Positions 52,507 through 61,545 are shown, counted from the stretch's first letter. The stretch is 64,000 bases of DNA from UBA6115 sp050952935 (GCA_050952935.1 JBMNLS010000002.1:496001-560000), one strand, 5' to 3'. Notes: generated by a model not told the origin, from the letters alone. Translations and numbers: made by a program.

Positions 52507-54318
52507 ATGAAAAAATGGTGGATCTTTTTGGCGGTCATCCTTGCCTTTTCTATGACCCGGTCTTCAGGTATTCTATCAGCCAAAGCGCAGGTGCAGCCAC
52601 CCCTTCGGGTAGCCTCAATGACTGCGATGACAGGAAAATTCTTTACCGGCATGTGGGGAATGAATGGTGCGGATATTGATGTGCGTCAGCTGCTGCACAG
52701 CTATCCGACGGTAGATTGGCTGCAGGATCAAACCCTGGCGATCAACCCTGTGGCTGTACGCAATATGCAGGTGAACTTGGATGCGCAGGGCAACCGGGTT
52801 CACCAGATCACCTTGCACCAGGATTTGTATTTCAGTGACGGTACATGTATCAGGGCGCAGGACTATGTGTTCTCCGTTCTTCTGCAATATTCACCTTACA
52901 TTCGTGAATTAGGCGGTGTACCCATCCAGGCAAGTTTTCTGCGTGGCGGAAACGCCTATCAAAACAAAGAAACGGACAGGCTTCTGGGTGTGCGCCTTCT
53001 GGATGACTATGCTTTTAGCCTGACCATAACTGGAGGTTCCTATCCTTATTATTATGATTTGGCCTATATCAATGTTAGGCCTTATCCTCTTCATATCATT
53101 GCGCCGGGATGTGAGATTGAAGATAGCGCACAGGGGGCATACCTGAAGGGTTCTTTTGATGCCAAGCTGCTTAAGGAAACCATTCTGAACCCGCAGACAG
53201 GCTATATGAGCCATCCATCCGTAACCAGCGGCGCCTACCAACTGACTGATTATAACCCAACCACACAGGTCGCGTCCTTTGTTGCCAACCCCTACTATAA
53301 GGGCAACATCAATGGCATAAAACCTGCCATCAAACGGATAGAGTTCAGATCACTGAGCGCTTCTTCGGAGATCCTGCCTGCGCTAAAAAATGGCCAGGTT
53401 GATTTGGTTAACAAGGTGTCAGACCGTCAGGTGCGTGATGAGGCCAAAACTGTTCCTGACATCGCCAGCAGCTTGTATGATCGTGAGGGGCTGGGCTTTA
53501 TCGCTTTTTTGACCGAGCAGGAACCCGTCCATGATGTCAGGCTGCGCCGTGCTGTTGCTCACCTGGTGGATAAAGAAACGCTGGTAAAAAGCTTCTTGGG
53601 TGAATATGGCAGGCCTGTAGATGCATACTACGGCATAGGGCAGTGGATGGCTCAGAGATCATTTCTGGATACACCCAAATGGACAGTGTATTCTTACAAC
53701 AGTGAAATGGCAGCGGCTTTGATTCAAGAAGCAGGCTACGCTTATGATCATGCGGGAAAGGCTTATGTAGCGGGTTCCGGCACACAACGCTATGGGAAAT
53801 CAAAGGATGGCAAGCTGAAGCCGTTAATCCTTCGGATGGCTATTACTCAAGACCATCCGGTGGCAGAATTGTTGGTGGCACAGATGGAAAAGGACTTGGC
53901 TAAAGTGGGTATCGGACTTATGGTAGATCGGATCACTTTGCCGGAATTGATGCAGGTGTACTACGCTCAGTCAGAGAGAAATTATCATATGCTGTTCCTG
54001 GCATCAAACTTTTACGATTTGTTTGATCCTTACTACATTTTCCACATGGCTCCACAGTATCGCGGGATGAACGCCACCTTTATTCAGGACGAGGCTTTGA
54101 TGTTAGCTACAAAGAGAATGAGGGAAACGCCCAGCGATCAAAAGGAAGTTTATTATCAGCATTGGATTGCTTTTCAGAAGGTCTTTACGCAGGTGCTGCC
54201 GATGATCCCACTATACAGCAACACTTATTCCGATCTGTATACCACCAGGCTTACAGGATATAATATTGAAAACTATTATTCTTTTGCTGATGCAATTGTG
54301 GAGGCAAAACTGGAATAG
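52507..54318 (+). CDS. Orphan peptide-type substrate-binding protein (family 5)
   Basis: A 603-residue family-5 solute-binding protein. A signal peptide (KKWWIFLAVILAF, likely cut AKA|Q) is followed by the LYFSDGTCIRAQDYVFSVLL region and the RRAVAHLVDKETLVKSFLG segment typical of OppA/DppA proteins. No lipobox. It begins 47 bp after the giant CnaB gene with AGAGGAAA upstream of ATG 52507, so it is probably on the same transcript. No permease or ATPase gene is near; it may use one of the importers in this window or act as a surface protein. Composition is slightly more A/T-rich than that of the other binding proteins. Confidence 0.85.
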   Translation: MKKWWIFLAVILAFSMTRSSGILSAKAQVQPPLRVASMTAMTGKFFTGMWGMNGADIDVRQLLHSYPTVDWLQDQTLAINPVAVRNMQVNLDAQGNRVHQITLHQDLYFSDGTCIRAQDYVFSVLLQYSPYIRELGGVPIQASFLRGGNAYQNKETDRLLGVRLLDDYAFSLTITGGSYPYYYDLAYINVRPYPLHIIAPGCEIEDSAQGAYLKGSFDAKLLKETILNPQTGYMSHPSVTSGAYQLTDYNPTTQVASFVANPYYKGNINGIKPAIKRIEFRSLSASSEILPALKNGQVDLVNKVSDRQVRDEAKTVPDIASSLYDREGLGFIAFLTEQEPVHDVRLRRAVAHLVDKETLVKSFLGEYGRPVDAYYGIGQWMAQRSFLDTPKWTVYSYNSEMAAALIQEAGYAYDHAGKAYVAGSGTQRYGKSKDGKLKPLILRMAITQDHPVAELLVAQMEKDLAKVGIGLMVDRITLPELMQVYYAQSERNYHMLFLASNFYDLFDPYYIFHMAPQYRGMNATFIQDEALMLATKRMRETPSDQKEVYYQHWIAFQKVFTQVLPMIPLYSNTYSDLYTTRLTGYNIENYYSFADAIVEAKLE

Positions 54319-54751
54319 ATATAGAGTACACTGAAGCTTGTTTCAGACCTAATAGAACACTGCATTATACAGTACGGGCGGATAAAAACATTCTGTGACG
54401 CAACTCTGAACCATATTCAATCCTACACGAGCTTCAATTTCCAGACCATAGTCTGTTTTGCCCGCCACACTCGCGCTTTTCTTCGCCGTTGTCACATGCT
54501 CGGAACCCGCGTTCATTTCTATGTGAATTTTTATCCAAATAACATACTTCGGTCTGCTTCTTCAGGATCACACACTATCTTCTCGTTTTTGGCAGAGAAA
54601 GGTATGTTTTATATGTTTTTGAGAAACTGATGAAAATCCTCGATTTTACTCCAAATCAGGCTATTTCAAGAAAGCAGGTGATATCTTGAAAGCGAGCGGA
54701 CAAAGTGGTAAATTTAACATTACAAGAATCGTTTTGGAGGAGGGTTTATTG
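54319..54751. other. A/T-rich intergenic region
   Basis: 433 bp without a supported gene, terminator or clear promoter. On the minus strand 54349-54516 is open for 55 codons (MNAGSEHVTTAKKSASVAGK ...) with no ribosome site; it could be a relic or chance. The glutamate dehydrogenase ribosome site GGAGGAGG is at 54736-54743. Confidence 0.5.
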
Positions 54752-56008
54752 ATGAACACAAGCCCATTGGAGAGCGCTCAGCTTCAGGTTAAGCATGCCT
54801 GTGATGTTTTGGGGCTGGAACCGGCCGTATACGAGCTGCTGAAGGAACCCAGGCGCGTTATTGAGATATCGATTCCCGTGCGGATGGATGACGGAAGCAC
54901 AAAGGTATTCAAAGGCTACCGTTCGCTGCATAACGACGCTGTGGGCCCCGGAAAAGGCGGCATTCGCTTTCACCCCGGCGTCAATATGGACGAGGTCAAG
55001 GCTTTGTCCATTTGGATGACCTTCAAGTGCGGCGTTACCGGCATCCCCTACGGGGGCGCCAAGGGCGGCGTCATGGTTGACCCGAGAAAACTATCCAAAA
55101 GCGAGCTGGAGCGCCTGTCCAGGGGCTATATTCAGGGCCTACACAAATACCTGGGCGAAAAAACAGACATTCCCGCCCCCGACGTGGGCACCAATGGCCA
55201 GATTATGGCGTGGATGATGGACGAATACTGCAAACTCACCGGCAGCTGCGCGATGGGCATGCTGACGGGGAAACCCGTTGAGTGGGGCGGCTCTTTGGGG
55301 CGTATGGAAGCCACCGGTTTTGGCGTTGCCGTCACCGCCCGGGAAGCTGCCGCCAAGCTGGGCATCAACCTGCAGGGTGCGAAAGTGGCGGTGCAGGGCT
55401 TTGGCAATGTAGGGAGCTACACCGTCAAAAACTTTATCGAGCTGGGCGGCAAGGTTGTATCCATCGCCGAGTGGGAGCCGAAAAATGGCACCTATGCTAT
55501 CTATAATGAAGAAGGCTTCTGCTTTGAGGAGCTGGAAAGCTACCGCGCGCAGCATTCCAACCTATTGGACTATCCGGGTTCCAAAGCCATCAGCCTGGAT
55601 CAGTTCTGGGGGCTGGATGTGGACGTTATGGTACCCGCCGCTTTGGAAAACGCCATTGATGTCAACCAGGCCGAGGCCATCCGGGCCAGGCTGATTGTCG
55701 AGGCGGCCAACGGCCCGGTGACTCCGGCGGCAGACGAAGTGCTGGCCCGCCGCGGCATCACCGTGACCCCTGATATCCTGTCCAACGCCGGAGGCGTGAC
55801 GGTTTCTTACTTTGAATGGGTGCAAAACCTGTATGGCTATGCCTGGACGGAGGCCGAGGTGAAGCAAAAGGAAGAAGAAGCCATGGTCAGGGCCTTTGAT
55901 GCGATCTGGAAATTCAAGGAGCAATACAACTGCACCATGCGGGAAGCGGCCTATCTGGTATCGGTGAAAAAAGTGGCCGAGGTGATGAGGCTGCGGGGCT
56001 GGTATTAA
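54752..56008 (+). CDS. Glutamate dehydrogenase (Glu/Leu/Phe/Val dehydrogenase family)
   Basis: A 418-residue enzyme that interconverts glutamate and 2-oxoglutarate plus ammonia. The substrate side has K68 in GPGKGGIRFHP, K92, and the catalytic K104 in IPYGGAKGGV. The nucleotide side has VQGFGNVGS (the Rossmann GxGxxG-like turn) followed by an acidic position in VSIAEWEP, which points to NAD rather than NADP (inference). The length matches Bacillus-type enzymes. The frame opens at 54686, but GGAGGAGG eight bases before ATG 54752 and the family start fix the beginning. It is monocistronic, with a good terminator. It links peptide and amino-acid uptake to central metabolism. Confidence 0.93.
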   Translation: MNTSPLESAQLQVKHACDVLGLEPAVYELLKEPRRVIEISIPVRMDDGSTKVFKGYRSLHNDAVGPGKGGIRFHPGVNMDEVKALSIWMTFKCGVTGIPYGGAKGGVMVDPRKLSKSELERLSRGYIQGLHKYLGEKTDIPAPDVGTNGQIMAWMMDEYCKLTGSCAMGMLTGKPVEWGGSLGRMEATGFGVAVTAREAAAKLGINLQGAKVAVQGFGNVGSYTVKNFIELGGKVVSIAEWEPKNGTYAIYNEEGFCFEELESYRAQHSNLLDYPGSKAISLDQFWGLDVDVMVPAALENAIDVNQAEAIRARLIVEAANGPVTPAADEVLARRGITVTPDILSNAGGVTVSYFEWVQNLYGYAWTEAEVKQKEEEAMVRAFDAIWKFKEQYNCTMREAAYLVSVKKVAEVMRLRGWY

Positions 56009-56045
56009 TACTGATTCCAAGCTTTATTGCATCGTCAGGCAGGGG

Positions 56046-56086
56046 GCCTGCTGCAGAGCAGAAGAGTTCTGTAGCAGGTCTTTTTT
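56046..56086 (+). terminator. Terminator of glutamate dehydrogenase
   Basis: GCCTGCTGCAGA (56046-56057) pairs with TCTGTAGCAGGT (56068-56079) allowing G-U pairs, followed by C and six T. Confidence 0.8.
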
Positions 56087-56547
56087 GTGCCGGAGGGCGC
56101 TGTTTTTGTCCTGAAGCCTGGAAAACGGTTGTTTGATCCAAGGCTAAAAACAGGGTGCCTCCAACAAAGATGTTTTTTTGATGTTTTTTTAGATATTTTT
56201 GTTCAAACCACAGAATGTCAAATCCTGGTAAAACAACATTTTTTAATATATTCGAGAACTTCAAAACCGTGAAAAAATGGTGATTTCTCGTGCCTTTTGC
56301 CGGGAAAGAGTAACCTTTCTGGTTTAGTTTTAATATATTAAGAAAGTGTGTCAATTCTAAAAATCCCCAGATTTCTTTGTTATTGCAAGCAAATTTTGAG
56401 CGAAGAAAATTCTTTATCATAGAAAAACTTTTTTTTTCATTTATTGATTGAATTTTGTCTGTTCGCGATTCAGGCTGTATGAAAAAATTCTATCGAACTT
56501 GCGAATATCCGGGTCAAAATCCTGCCAAAAATACAGAAAGCATTCTA

Positions 56548-56575
56548 TTGAAATTACATAACGGTGTAATAATAT
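56548..56575 (+). promoter_or_regulatory. Promoter of the PEA-repeat protein gene
   Basis: TTGAAA (56548-56553), 16 bases, TAATAT (56570-56575). The start of transcription would be near 56582, about 150 nt before the ATG. A palindrome overlaps the -10. Confidence 0.55.
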
Positions 56576-56582
56576 ACACCGT
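56561..56582. repeat. Operator-like palindrome over the -10 box
   Basis: ACGGTGTA (56561-56568) and TACACCGT (56575-56582) are perfect inverted copies separated by six A/T bases that hold the -10 box. A dimeric repressor bound here would silence the second giant-protein pair. Confidence 0.55.
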
Positions 56583-56731
56583 GTTGCTGCTGTGAAGAGG
56601 CTTGAAAACCTATGATTTACATGATAGAATAGGCCATGTCCAAAGGTTGGATAAAAACCTAAGGAATGAATAAAAGCGACACAAACGATGCATCTTATTC
56701 TAAGAGATAAACGATGATTAGGAGGTCAACA

Positions 56732-58369
56732 ATGATGAAGAAGTCTCTCACCAATCGGAAGAACCGCATGATGCCGGTCGTTGCCATGCTTTTGGCATTG
56801 AGCATGTTGTCATTGTTTGTATTAAATGCAATGGCAGAGGTGGCGGTTGAAGCACCCCCTGCGGCCGAAGCTCCCGCAGTCGAAGCCCCTGCGGCCGAAG
56901 CTCCCGCAGCCGAAGCTCCTGCAGCCGAAGTTCCTGCAGCCGAAGCTCCTGCAGCCGAAGCTCCCGCAGCCGAAGCTCCTGCGGCCGAAGCTCCCGCAGC
57001 CGAAGCCCCTGCAGCCGAAGCCCCCGCGGCCGAGGCCCCTGCAGCCGAAGCTCCTGCGGCCGAAGCTCCCGTGGTCGAAGAACCTGTGACTAAAGAGCCT
57101 GCAGCCGAAGAGCCCGCAGCCGAAGAGCCCGCGGCAGAGGAACCCGCGGCAGAGGAACCCGCGGCAGAAGAGCCTGCAGCCGAAGTCTCCGCGGTTGAAG
57201 CTGCTAAAGCTAAAGTGCTTGCGGCCAAAAAACTTGCAGCCCAAAAACTTGCAGCCCAAAAAACTGCCGAGGAGCCGGCAAATGATGTTGTTACGGTTCC
57301 TGTAGGCAGTCTGGCCGCCAGGGGAATGGAGATTTACCTGTATGCCGCTCCTTCTGTGGATGCGGGGAAGATCATGCAGCTCAGCCCTGATTGTGAGGTT
57401 ATTGTTTTGTATCATCAGGATGGGCAATGGGTTGCGGTAGATTATCAGGGGACTACCGGGTATATTCTTAAGGTCAATTTGGCTAAAGAGGCTGAAGAGC
57501 CCGCAGCTGAGGAACCTGTAGCTGAAGAGCCTACGGCTGAAGAACCTGCTACTGAGGAACCTGTGGCCGAAGAACCCGCGGCCGAAGAGCCTGTAGCTGA
57601 AGAGCCTGCAGTTGAAGAACCTGCAGTTGAAGAACCTGCGGCTGAAGAACCCGCAGCTGAAGAACCTGCGGCTGAGGAACCTGCGGCCGAAGAGCCTGCG
57701 GCTGAGGAACCCGCGGTTGAAGAGCCTGCGGTAGAAGAGCCCGCAGCTGAGGAACCTGCAGTTGAAGAACCTGCGGCCGAAGAACCTGCGGCCGAAGAAC
57801 CCGCAGCCGAAGAGCCTGCGGCTGAAGAACCCGCGGCCGAAGAAGAATCCGCAACTGAAGAGCCCGCAGCTGAGGAACCCGTAGCTGAGGAACCTGCAGT
57901 TGAAGAGCCTGTAGCTGAAGAACCCGCTGCTGAGGAGCCTGTGGCCGAAGAACCCGCAGCCGAAGAAGTAGTGGAAGAAACTGCAACAGAAGAACCCGCA
58001 GCTGAAGAACCCGCAGCCGAAGAGTCTGCAACAACAGAAGAGCCTGTTGCTACGGAAGAAGAGGAAGATCTGGGCATCCCGCTCTATAAAATCCTTGATG
58101 AGCAGTTTCCTGGCCGCAGCATTACCATCTATGCAGCCTGGGGCGACAAGGGCTATGTTGAGGTTGGTGATACGGTGCGGCTGACCGCAAAGCTCGAAGG
58201 GTATGATGGCCTGGTCTATTCGGTCAGGTGGCAGTACAGCCAGGATGGCCAGGGTGGTTGGGCAGACGTTGCCGGCGGGGAGGGTAACACCTACACCTTC
58301 GCGGTCAATGAATCCAATTTCACGTGGTATTGGCGGGTTGCCGTGACAATCTCCGGGGTGCAGGAATGA
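56732..58369 (+). CDS. Secreted PEA-repeat protein with SH3-like and C-terminal Ig-like domains
   Basis: A 545-residue exported protein. The signal peptide (PVVAMLLALSMLSLFVLNAMA|E) is followed by about 22 pentapeptides of AAEAP/AAEEP type. Then come an Ala/Lys-rich hinge, a bacterial SH3-like domain (about 190-250: LAARGMEIYLYAAPSVDAGK ... WVAVDYQGTTGYI), about 35 further AEEPA-type pentapeptides, and an Ig-like domain (about 455-545) ending WQYS..GQGGW.DVAGG...YWRV. That last domain is homologous to the end of the protein at 32783-34564. No LPXTG. AGGAGG at 56720-56725 supports ATG 56732 (or 56735). The 15-bp DNA repeats invite slippage in length. It probably works with the repeat protein that follows. 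Confidence 0.78.
   Translation: MMKKSLTNRKNRMMPVVAMLLALSMLSLFVLNAMAEVAVEAPPAAEAPAVEAPAAEAPAAEAPAAEVPAAEAPAAEAPAAEAPAAEAPAAEAPAAEAPAAEAPAAEAPAAEAPVVEEPVTKEPAAEEPAAEEPAAEEPAAEEPAAEEPAAEVSAVEAAKAKVLAAKKLAAQKLAAQKTAEEPANDVVTVPVGSLAARGMEIYLYAAPSVDAGKIMQLSPDCEVIVLYHQDGQWVAVDYQGTTGYILKVNLAKEAEEPAAEEPVAEEPTAEEPATEEPVAEEPAAEEPVAEEPAVEEPAVEEPAAEEPAAEEPAAEEPAAEEPAAEEPAVEEPAVEEPAAEEPAVEEPAAEEPAAEEPAAEEPAAEEPAAEEESATEEPAAEEPVAEEPAVEEPVAEEPAAEEPVAEEPAAEEVVEETATEEPAAEEPAAEESATTEEPVATEEEEDLGIPLYKILDEQFPGRSITIYAAWGDKGYVEVGDTVRLTAKLEGYDGLVYSVRWQYSQDGQGGWADVAGGEGNTYTFAVNESNFTWYWRVAVTISGVQE
56840..57190 (+). repeat. 15-bp tandem repeats encoding AAEAP/AAEEP
   Basis: About 22 degenerate copies of a 15-bp unit of the type GCCGAAGCTCCTGCA. 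It forms the first extended stalk of the PEA protein. Confidence 0.8.
57490..58050 (+). repeat. 15-bp tandem repeats encoding AEEPA/VEEPA
   Basis: About 35 degenerate copies of a 15-bp unit of the type GCTGAAGAACCTGCG, forming the second, strongly acidic stalk of the PEA protein. Confidence 0.8.
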
Positions 58370-58376
58370 GAAATAT

Positions 58377-58404
58377 GCCGGGCAGAGCATTGTCCGGCTT
58401 TTTT
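58377..58404 (+). terminator. Terminator after the PEA-repeat gene
   Basis: GCCGGGCA (58377-58384) pairs with TGTCCGGC (58391-58398, one G-U pair) around a 6-nt loop and is followed by six T. The next gene therefore needs its own promoter or read-through. Confidence 0.85.
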
Positions 58405-58414
58405 GCATTTAATC

Positions 58415-58443
58415 TTTTAATGCGAATCCATTTGGGGTATAAT
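58415..58443 (+). promoter_or_regulatory. Promoter of the InlB/MBG repeat protein gene
   Basis: A perfect -10 TATAAT (58438-58443) preceded after 17 bases by a poor -35 (TTTTAA, 58415-58420). Confidence 0.45.
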
Positions 58444-58521
58444 AACATCTCAAGCAGGTACTGACGCTCTGCTATAGGGGTCGTATCTGACGGATCCAGG
58501 ATATATAATAGGAGGGTTCCC

Positions 58522-61500
58522 ATGATAAAAAACTTTAGGCGGATAACAGCGCTGGCGTTGACGGTTGTTATGCTGCTGAGCATAGCGCCTTTGTCTGTGC
58601 TGGCTGATGTCGTTGAGGAATTTTCATACAACTCAGTAAGCATGAAGAATCTCACCAATCTTGTCCACACAAGAAGGTATGAGTTCCACGGCTTTAACGG
58701 GATTCTGGTGGATACACAGATTGTAAAGAAAGGAGGTTCGCTCGTTGATCCCGGGATACCGGACGCGCCATCCGGCCAAGAGTTTACCGGGTGGTTCGTA
58801 GGGGATGAGCAGGTGGTTTTCAACACGGCCATCAATAATATAACAGCAACGGAGACGGTTACTGCCAACGCCAGGTTCAAGGAGGTCTGCTATGTCAGCT
58901 TTGTGCATGGAGATATAGTTACTACCAAGAAAGTGACGAAGAACACTACAACGAACGCGGACGGCGTGCCGCTGGTGGTCAACACCCCGGGGAAAGCGTT
59001 CTCACACTGGTCAACTGAAATCAATGGCAGTGCGTTCGTTTTTGACACCACTCCGATCACCGCAGACACCACCCTCTACGCGGTTCTGATTGACCGGTGG
59101 ACGGTCACTTTCGACTCCAATGGTGGCTCTGCGGTTCTGCCCAAAATTGTGGTTAATGGGGATCCTATAGGGGCTTTGGATGCGTATGCGTCTGTCAGAG
59201 CAGGCTATACCTTTAAGCACTGGTCATTGGAGAATGGTGGCGCAGCTATTTCTCCAACTTACGTTGTGAATGGCGATATTACTCTGCACGCGGTTTGGCA
59301 GGTGGGCACTGCGTCCTACAAGGTCATCTACTGGCAGGAAAACGCTGAGGATGACGATTATACCTTTGAATCGGTAGTTGCAAAAACCGGCACTACCAAT
59401 GCAACAGCCGGTTATGACCCGAAGAGTTATACCGGTTTCCACTTCGACCATGCGGACAACACAACTATTTCTGCCAACGGCGATACCGTGGTCAATGTGT
59501 ATTACAATAGAAACGTATATACGTTTACCATTGAACGCAAAAATCAAAATAATAATAATTGGACTACCTATTCCACCACACAGCTAAAGTTTGGTCAGTC
59601 CACGGCAACGCAGTATAACGCGGCTGTAGCTGCCTATCCATATTATTCCTGGTATGTCTCAAGGACGTCGAATACGGCTTACTCAGAGGCGCCTGCGATG
59701 CCGAACGAGAACCTGACTGTGCATGGCAGATATTCTGGTAGTGCTTATCAATATACGATCGGATACTATGAAAAAGGTACAGGCATAGAGATAAAGGATC
59801 CGTATTCATTCTATAGTGGATCACGGTACCTTCGTTTTACGATAGAAGACGGAATCGACATACCGGGCTTTACAGTTACACCCCTAAATCAATGGGATAC
59901 GCTTAGCCCAGGTCAAGTTTCAAAAATCTACTATACGAGAAATAACTATACACTGACCTTTAATAAGAACAATGGTGGAGACCCGTTGGTAATTTCAAGC
60001 ATTCCCTTTGAAAGTGACATTTCAGACAAAGATACGACTGGCCTGAATGCAAGTTCAACCTTTGTGCAGAACGGCATCACCTATCATTTTGCCGGATGGT
60101 ACGACAATTCTGCTTGTGCGGGTGCGTCTTATAGCTTGGCAGGGAAAACGATGCCGGCACACAACCTGGCCCTTTATGCGAAATGGGTGCCGGTAACTTA
60201 TACTGTTACTTTCTATAACACTTTAACGGGGGGTGGGATATACCATAAAGAAGAAGGAATCATCCCCATGAATAACGTTCCCGAGCCATCGGGAAATCCC
60301 TCTGGAGGGACTTTCCTGGGCTGGTACTGGTACATTGGAGGTTCTTTTGTCAAGTTTGATTTTGACACCCCCATCTCCGGGAACTTTGAACTGTACCCGG
60401 TGTATGCGGGCCAGACTGCAAGTGTCTCATATGATGCCAATGTTGCTTATGGTGGTTCTGGAACACTGACAGATTCAAATGTTTACCTGGTTGGAGCGAA
60501 AGCGATGGTCAAGAATCCGGGCAGTTCCATGAGCGCTCCTAATAAGGTATTTATCGGCTGGAATACCCTAGCTGATGGATCAGGTGATTCCTATTTGCCG
60601 GATGAACAGGTTACGGTTCCTGCCGGGGGAATTACGCTCTACGCTCAGTGGGGGCCGATAACGGGTAGAACCTCGTTGACCTATAAGAGCAATTATCCGG
60701 AACCCGCAGGGTTGCCTGAAAAGGTTCACACCATTTCCGATCTCCTGAACAACGAAACCATTGAAGTATTGCCCAACATGTTTGATGTGCCGAGTGGTTA
60801 CTACTTCGTTGGCTGGGACACCAGTGCCGGTGGCTCCGGCTCCGTTGCTCCCGGCAGCGAGATGATTGTGGATAACAACCCTGAGAACCCGAATGTTCTC
60901 TATGCATGCTGGAAACCGAAGATCGCGGTGACGTTCACCGGCGAGAGTGATACGCGGACCTACACTGGCTCTGAGCAGGAGCTGACGGGGATCACCCCGA
61001 GCGGGTTGCTTGCTGGCCATACCTATGAAGGCCTGACCTACTCTGCGAAGGGCACGAACGTAGGCGAGTATGACGGTGTGTTCTCGGGCGACGTGGTGAT
61101 CAAGGACGGCGACGTAGACGTTACCCAGAACTATGCGATAACGAAGACACCTGGCAAGCTTGAGATCACGAAGGCATCGATCGCGGTGACGTTCACCGGC
61201 GAGAGTGATACGCGGACCTACACTGGCTCTGAGCAGGAGCTGACGGGGATCACCCCGAGCGGGTTGCTTGCTGGCCATACCTATGAAGGCCTGACCTACT
61301 CTGCGAAGGGCACGAACGTAGGCGAGTATGACGGTGTGTTCTCGGGCGACGTGGTGATCAAGGACGGCGACGTAGACGTTACCCAGAACTATGTGATAAC
61401 GAAGACACCTGGCAAGCTTGAGATCACGAAGGCATCGATCGCGGTGACGTTCACCGGCGAGAGTGATACGCGGACCTACACTGGCTCTGAGCAGGAGCTG

Positions 61501-61545
61501 ACGGGGATCACCCCGAGCGGGTTTGCTTGCTGGCCATACCTATGA
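58522..61545 (+). CDS. Secreted InlB/MBG repeat protein, frame broken in the repeat array
   Basis: A signal peptide (ALTVVMLLSIAPLSVLA|D) leads to about ten InlB-B, Listeria-Bacteroides and MucBP-like units (residues 30-800; marks such as TVTFDSNGGSAVLP and GYTFKHWS), closely similar in style to the start of the giant protein at 34613. From 60922 the protein enters 86-residue MBG/YDG-type units (TYTGSEQELTGITPSG ... GTNVGEYDGVFSGDV). In the third unit an extra T in 61522-61524 shifts the frame and the chain stops at 61545 after 1,007 residues. The next nine units stay intact in the shifted frame. AGGAGGG precedes ATG 58522. No anchor is visible. The break may be real (phase variation, decay) or a sequencing or assembly error. 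Confidence 0.8.
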   Translation: MIKNFRRITALALTVVMLLSIAPLSVLADVVEEFSYNSVSMKNLTNLVHTRRYEFHGFNGILVDTQIVKKGGSLVDPGIPDAPSGQEFTGWFVGDEQVVFNTAINNITATETVTANARFKEVCYVSFVHGDIVTTKKVTKNTTTNADGVPLVVNTPGKAFSHWSTEINGSAFVFDTTPITADTTLYAVLIDRWTVTFDSNGGSAVLPKIVVNGDPIGALDAYASVRAGYTFKHWSLENGGAAISPTYVVNGDITLHAVWQVGTASYKVIYWQENAEDDDYTFESVVAKTGTTNATAGYDPKSYTGFHFDHADNTTISANGDTVVNVYYNRNVYTFTIERKNQNNNNWTTYSTTQLKFGQSTATQYNAAVAAYPYYSWYVSRTSNTAYSEAPAMPNENLTVHGRYSGSAYQYTIGYYEKGTGIEIKDPYSFYSGSRYLRFTIEDGIDIPGFTVTPLNQWDTLSPGQVSKIYYTRNNYTLTFNKNNGGDPLVISSIPFESDISDKDTTGLNASSTFVQNGITYHFAGWYDNSACAGASYSLAGKTMPAHNLALYAKWVPVTYTVTFYNTLTGGGIYHKEEGIIPMNNVPEPSGNPSGGTFLGWYWYIGGSFVKFDFDTPISGNFELYPVYAGQTASVSYDANVAYGGSGTLTDSNVYLVGAKAMVKNPGSSMSAPNKVFIGWNTLADGSGDSYLPDEQVTVPAGGITLYAQWGPITGRTSLTYKSNYPEPAGLPEKVHTISDLLNNETIEVLPNMFDVPSGYYFVGWDTSAGGSGSVAPGSEMIVDNNPENPNVLYACWKPKIAVTFTGESDTRTYTGSEQELTGITPSGLLAGHTYEGLTYSAKGTNVGEYDGVFSGDVVIKDGDVDVTQNYAITKTPGKLEITKASIAVTFTGESDTRTYTGSEQELTGITPSGLLAGHTYEGLTYSAKGTNVGEYDGVFSGDVVIKDGDVDVTQNYVITKTPGKLEITKASIAVTFTGESDTRTYTGSEQELTGITPSGFACWPYL

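Larger units (their letters stand above)
56009..56731. other. Long A/T-rich intergenic region
   Basis: 723 bp. It contains the glutamate dehydrogenase terminator (56046-56086), an A/T-rich middle with a nine-T run (56429-56437), a promoter with an overlapping palindrome (56548-56582) and a leader of about 150 nt. I see no convincing gene in it. Confidence 0.6.

Noticed and set aside
54349..54516. A 55-residue minus-strand gene in the gap before glutamate dehydrogenase
   Set aside because: No ribosome site, no promoter and no family; kept only as a possible relic.
55914..56420. A 168-residue minus-strand frame overlapping the end of glutamate dehydrogenase
   Set aside because: It runs from A/T-rich intergenic DNA through a terminator into antisense of a conserved gene; no ribosome site and no family resemblance.
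56822..58408. A 528-residue minus-strand frame rich in Phe, Gly, Cys and Arg
   Set aside because: Antisense of the PEA pentapeptide repeats, which carry no stop in that frame. The composition is a repeat artefact.
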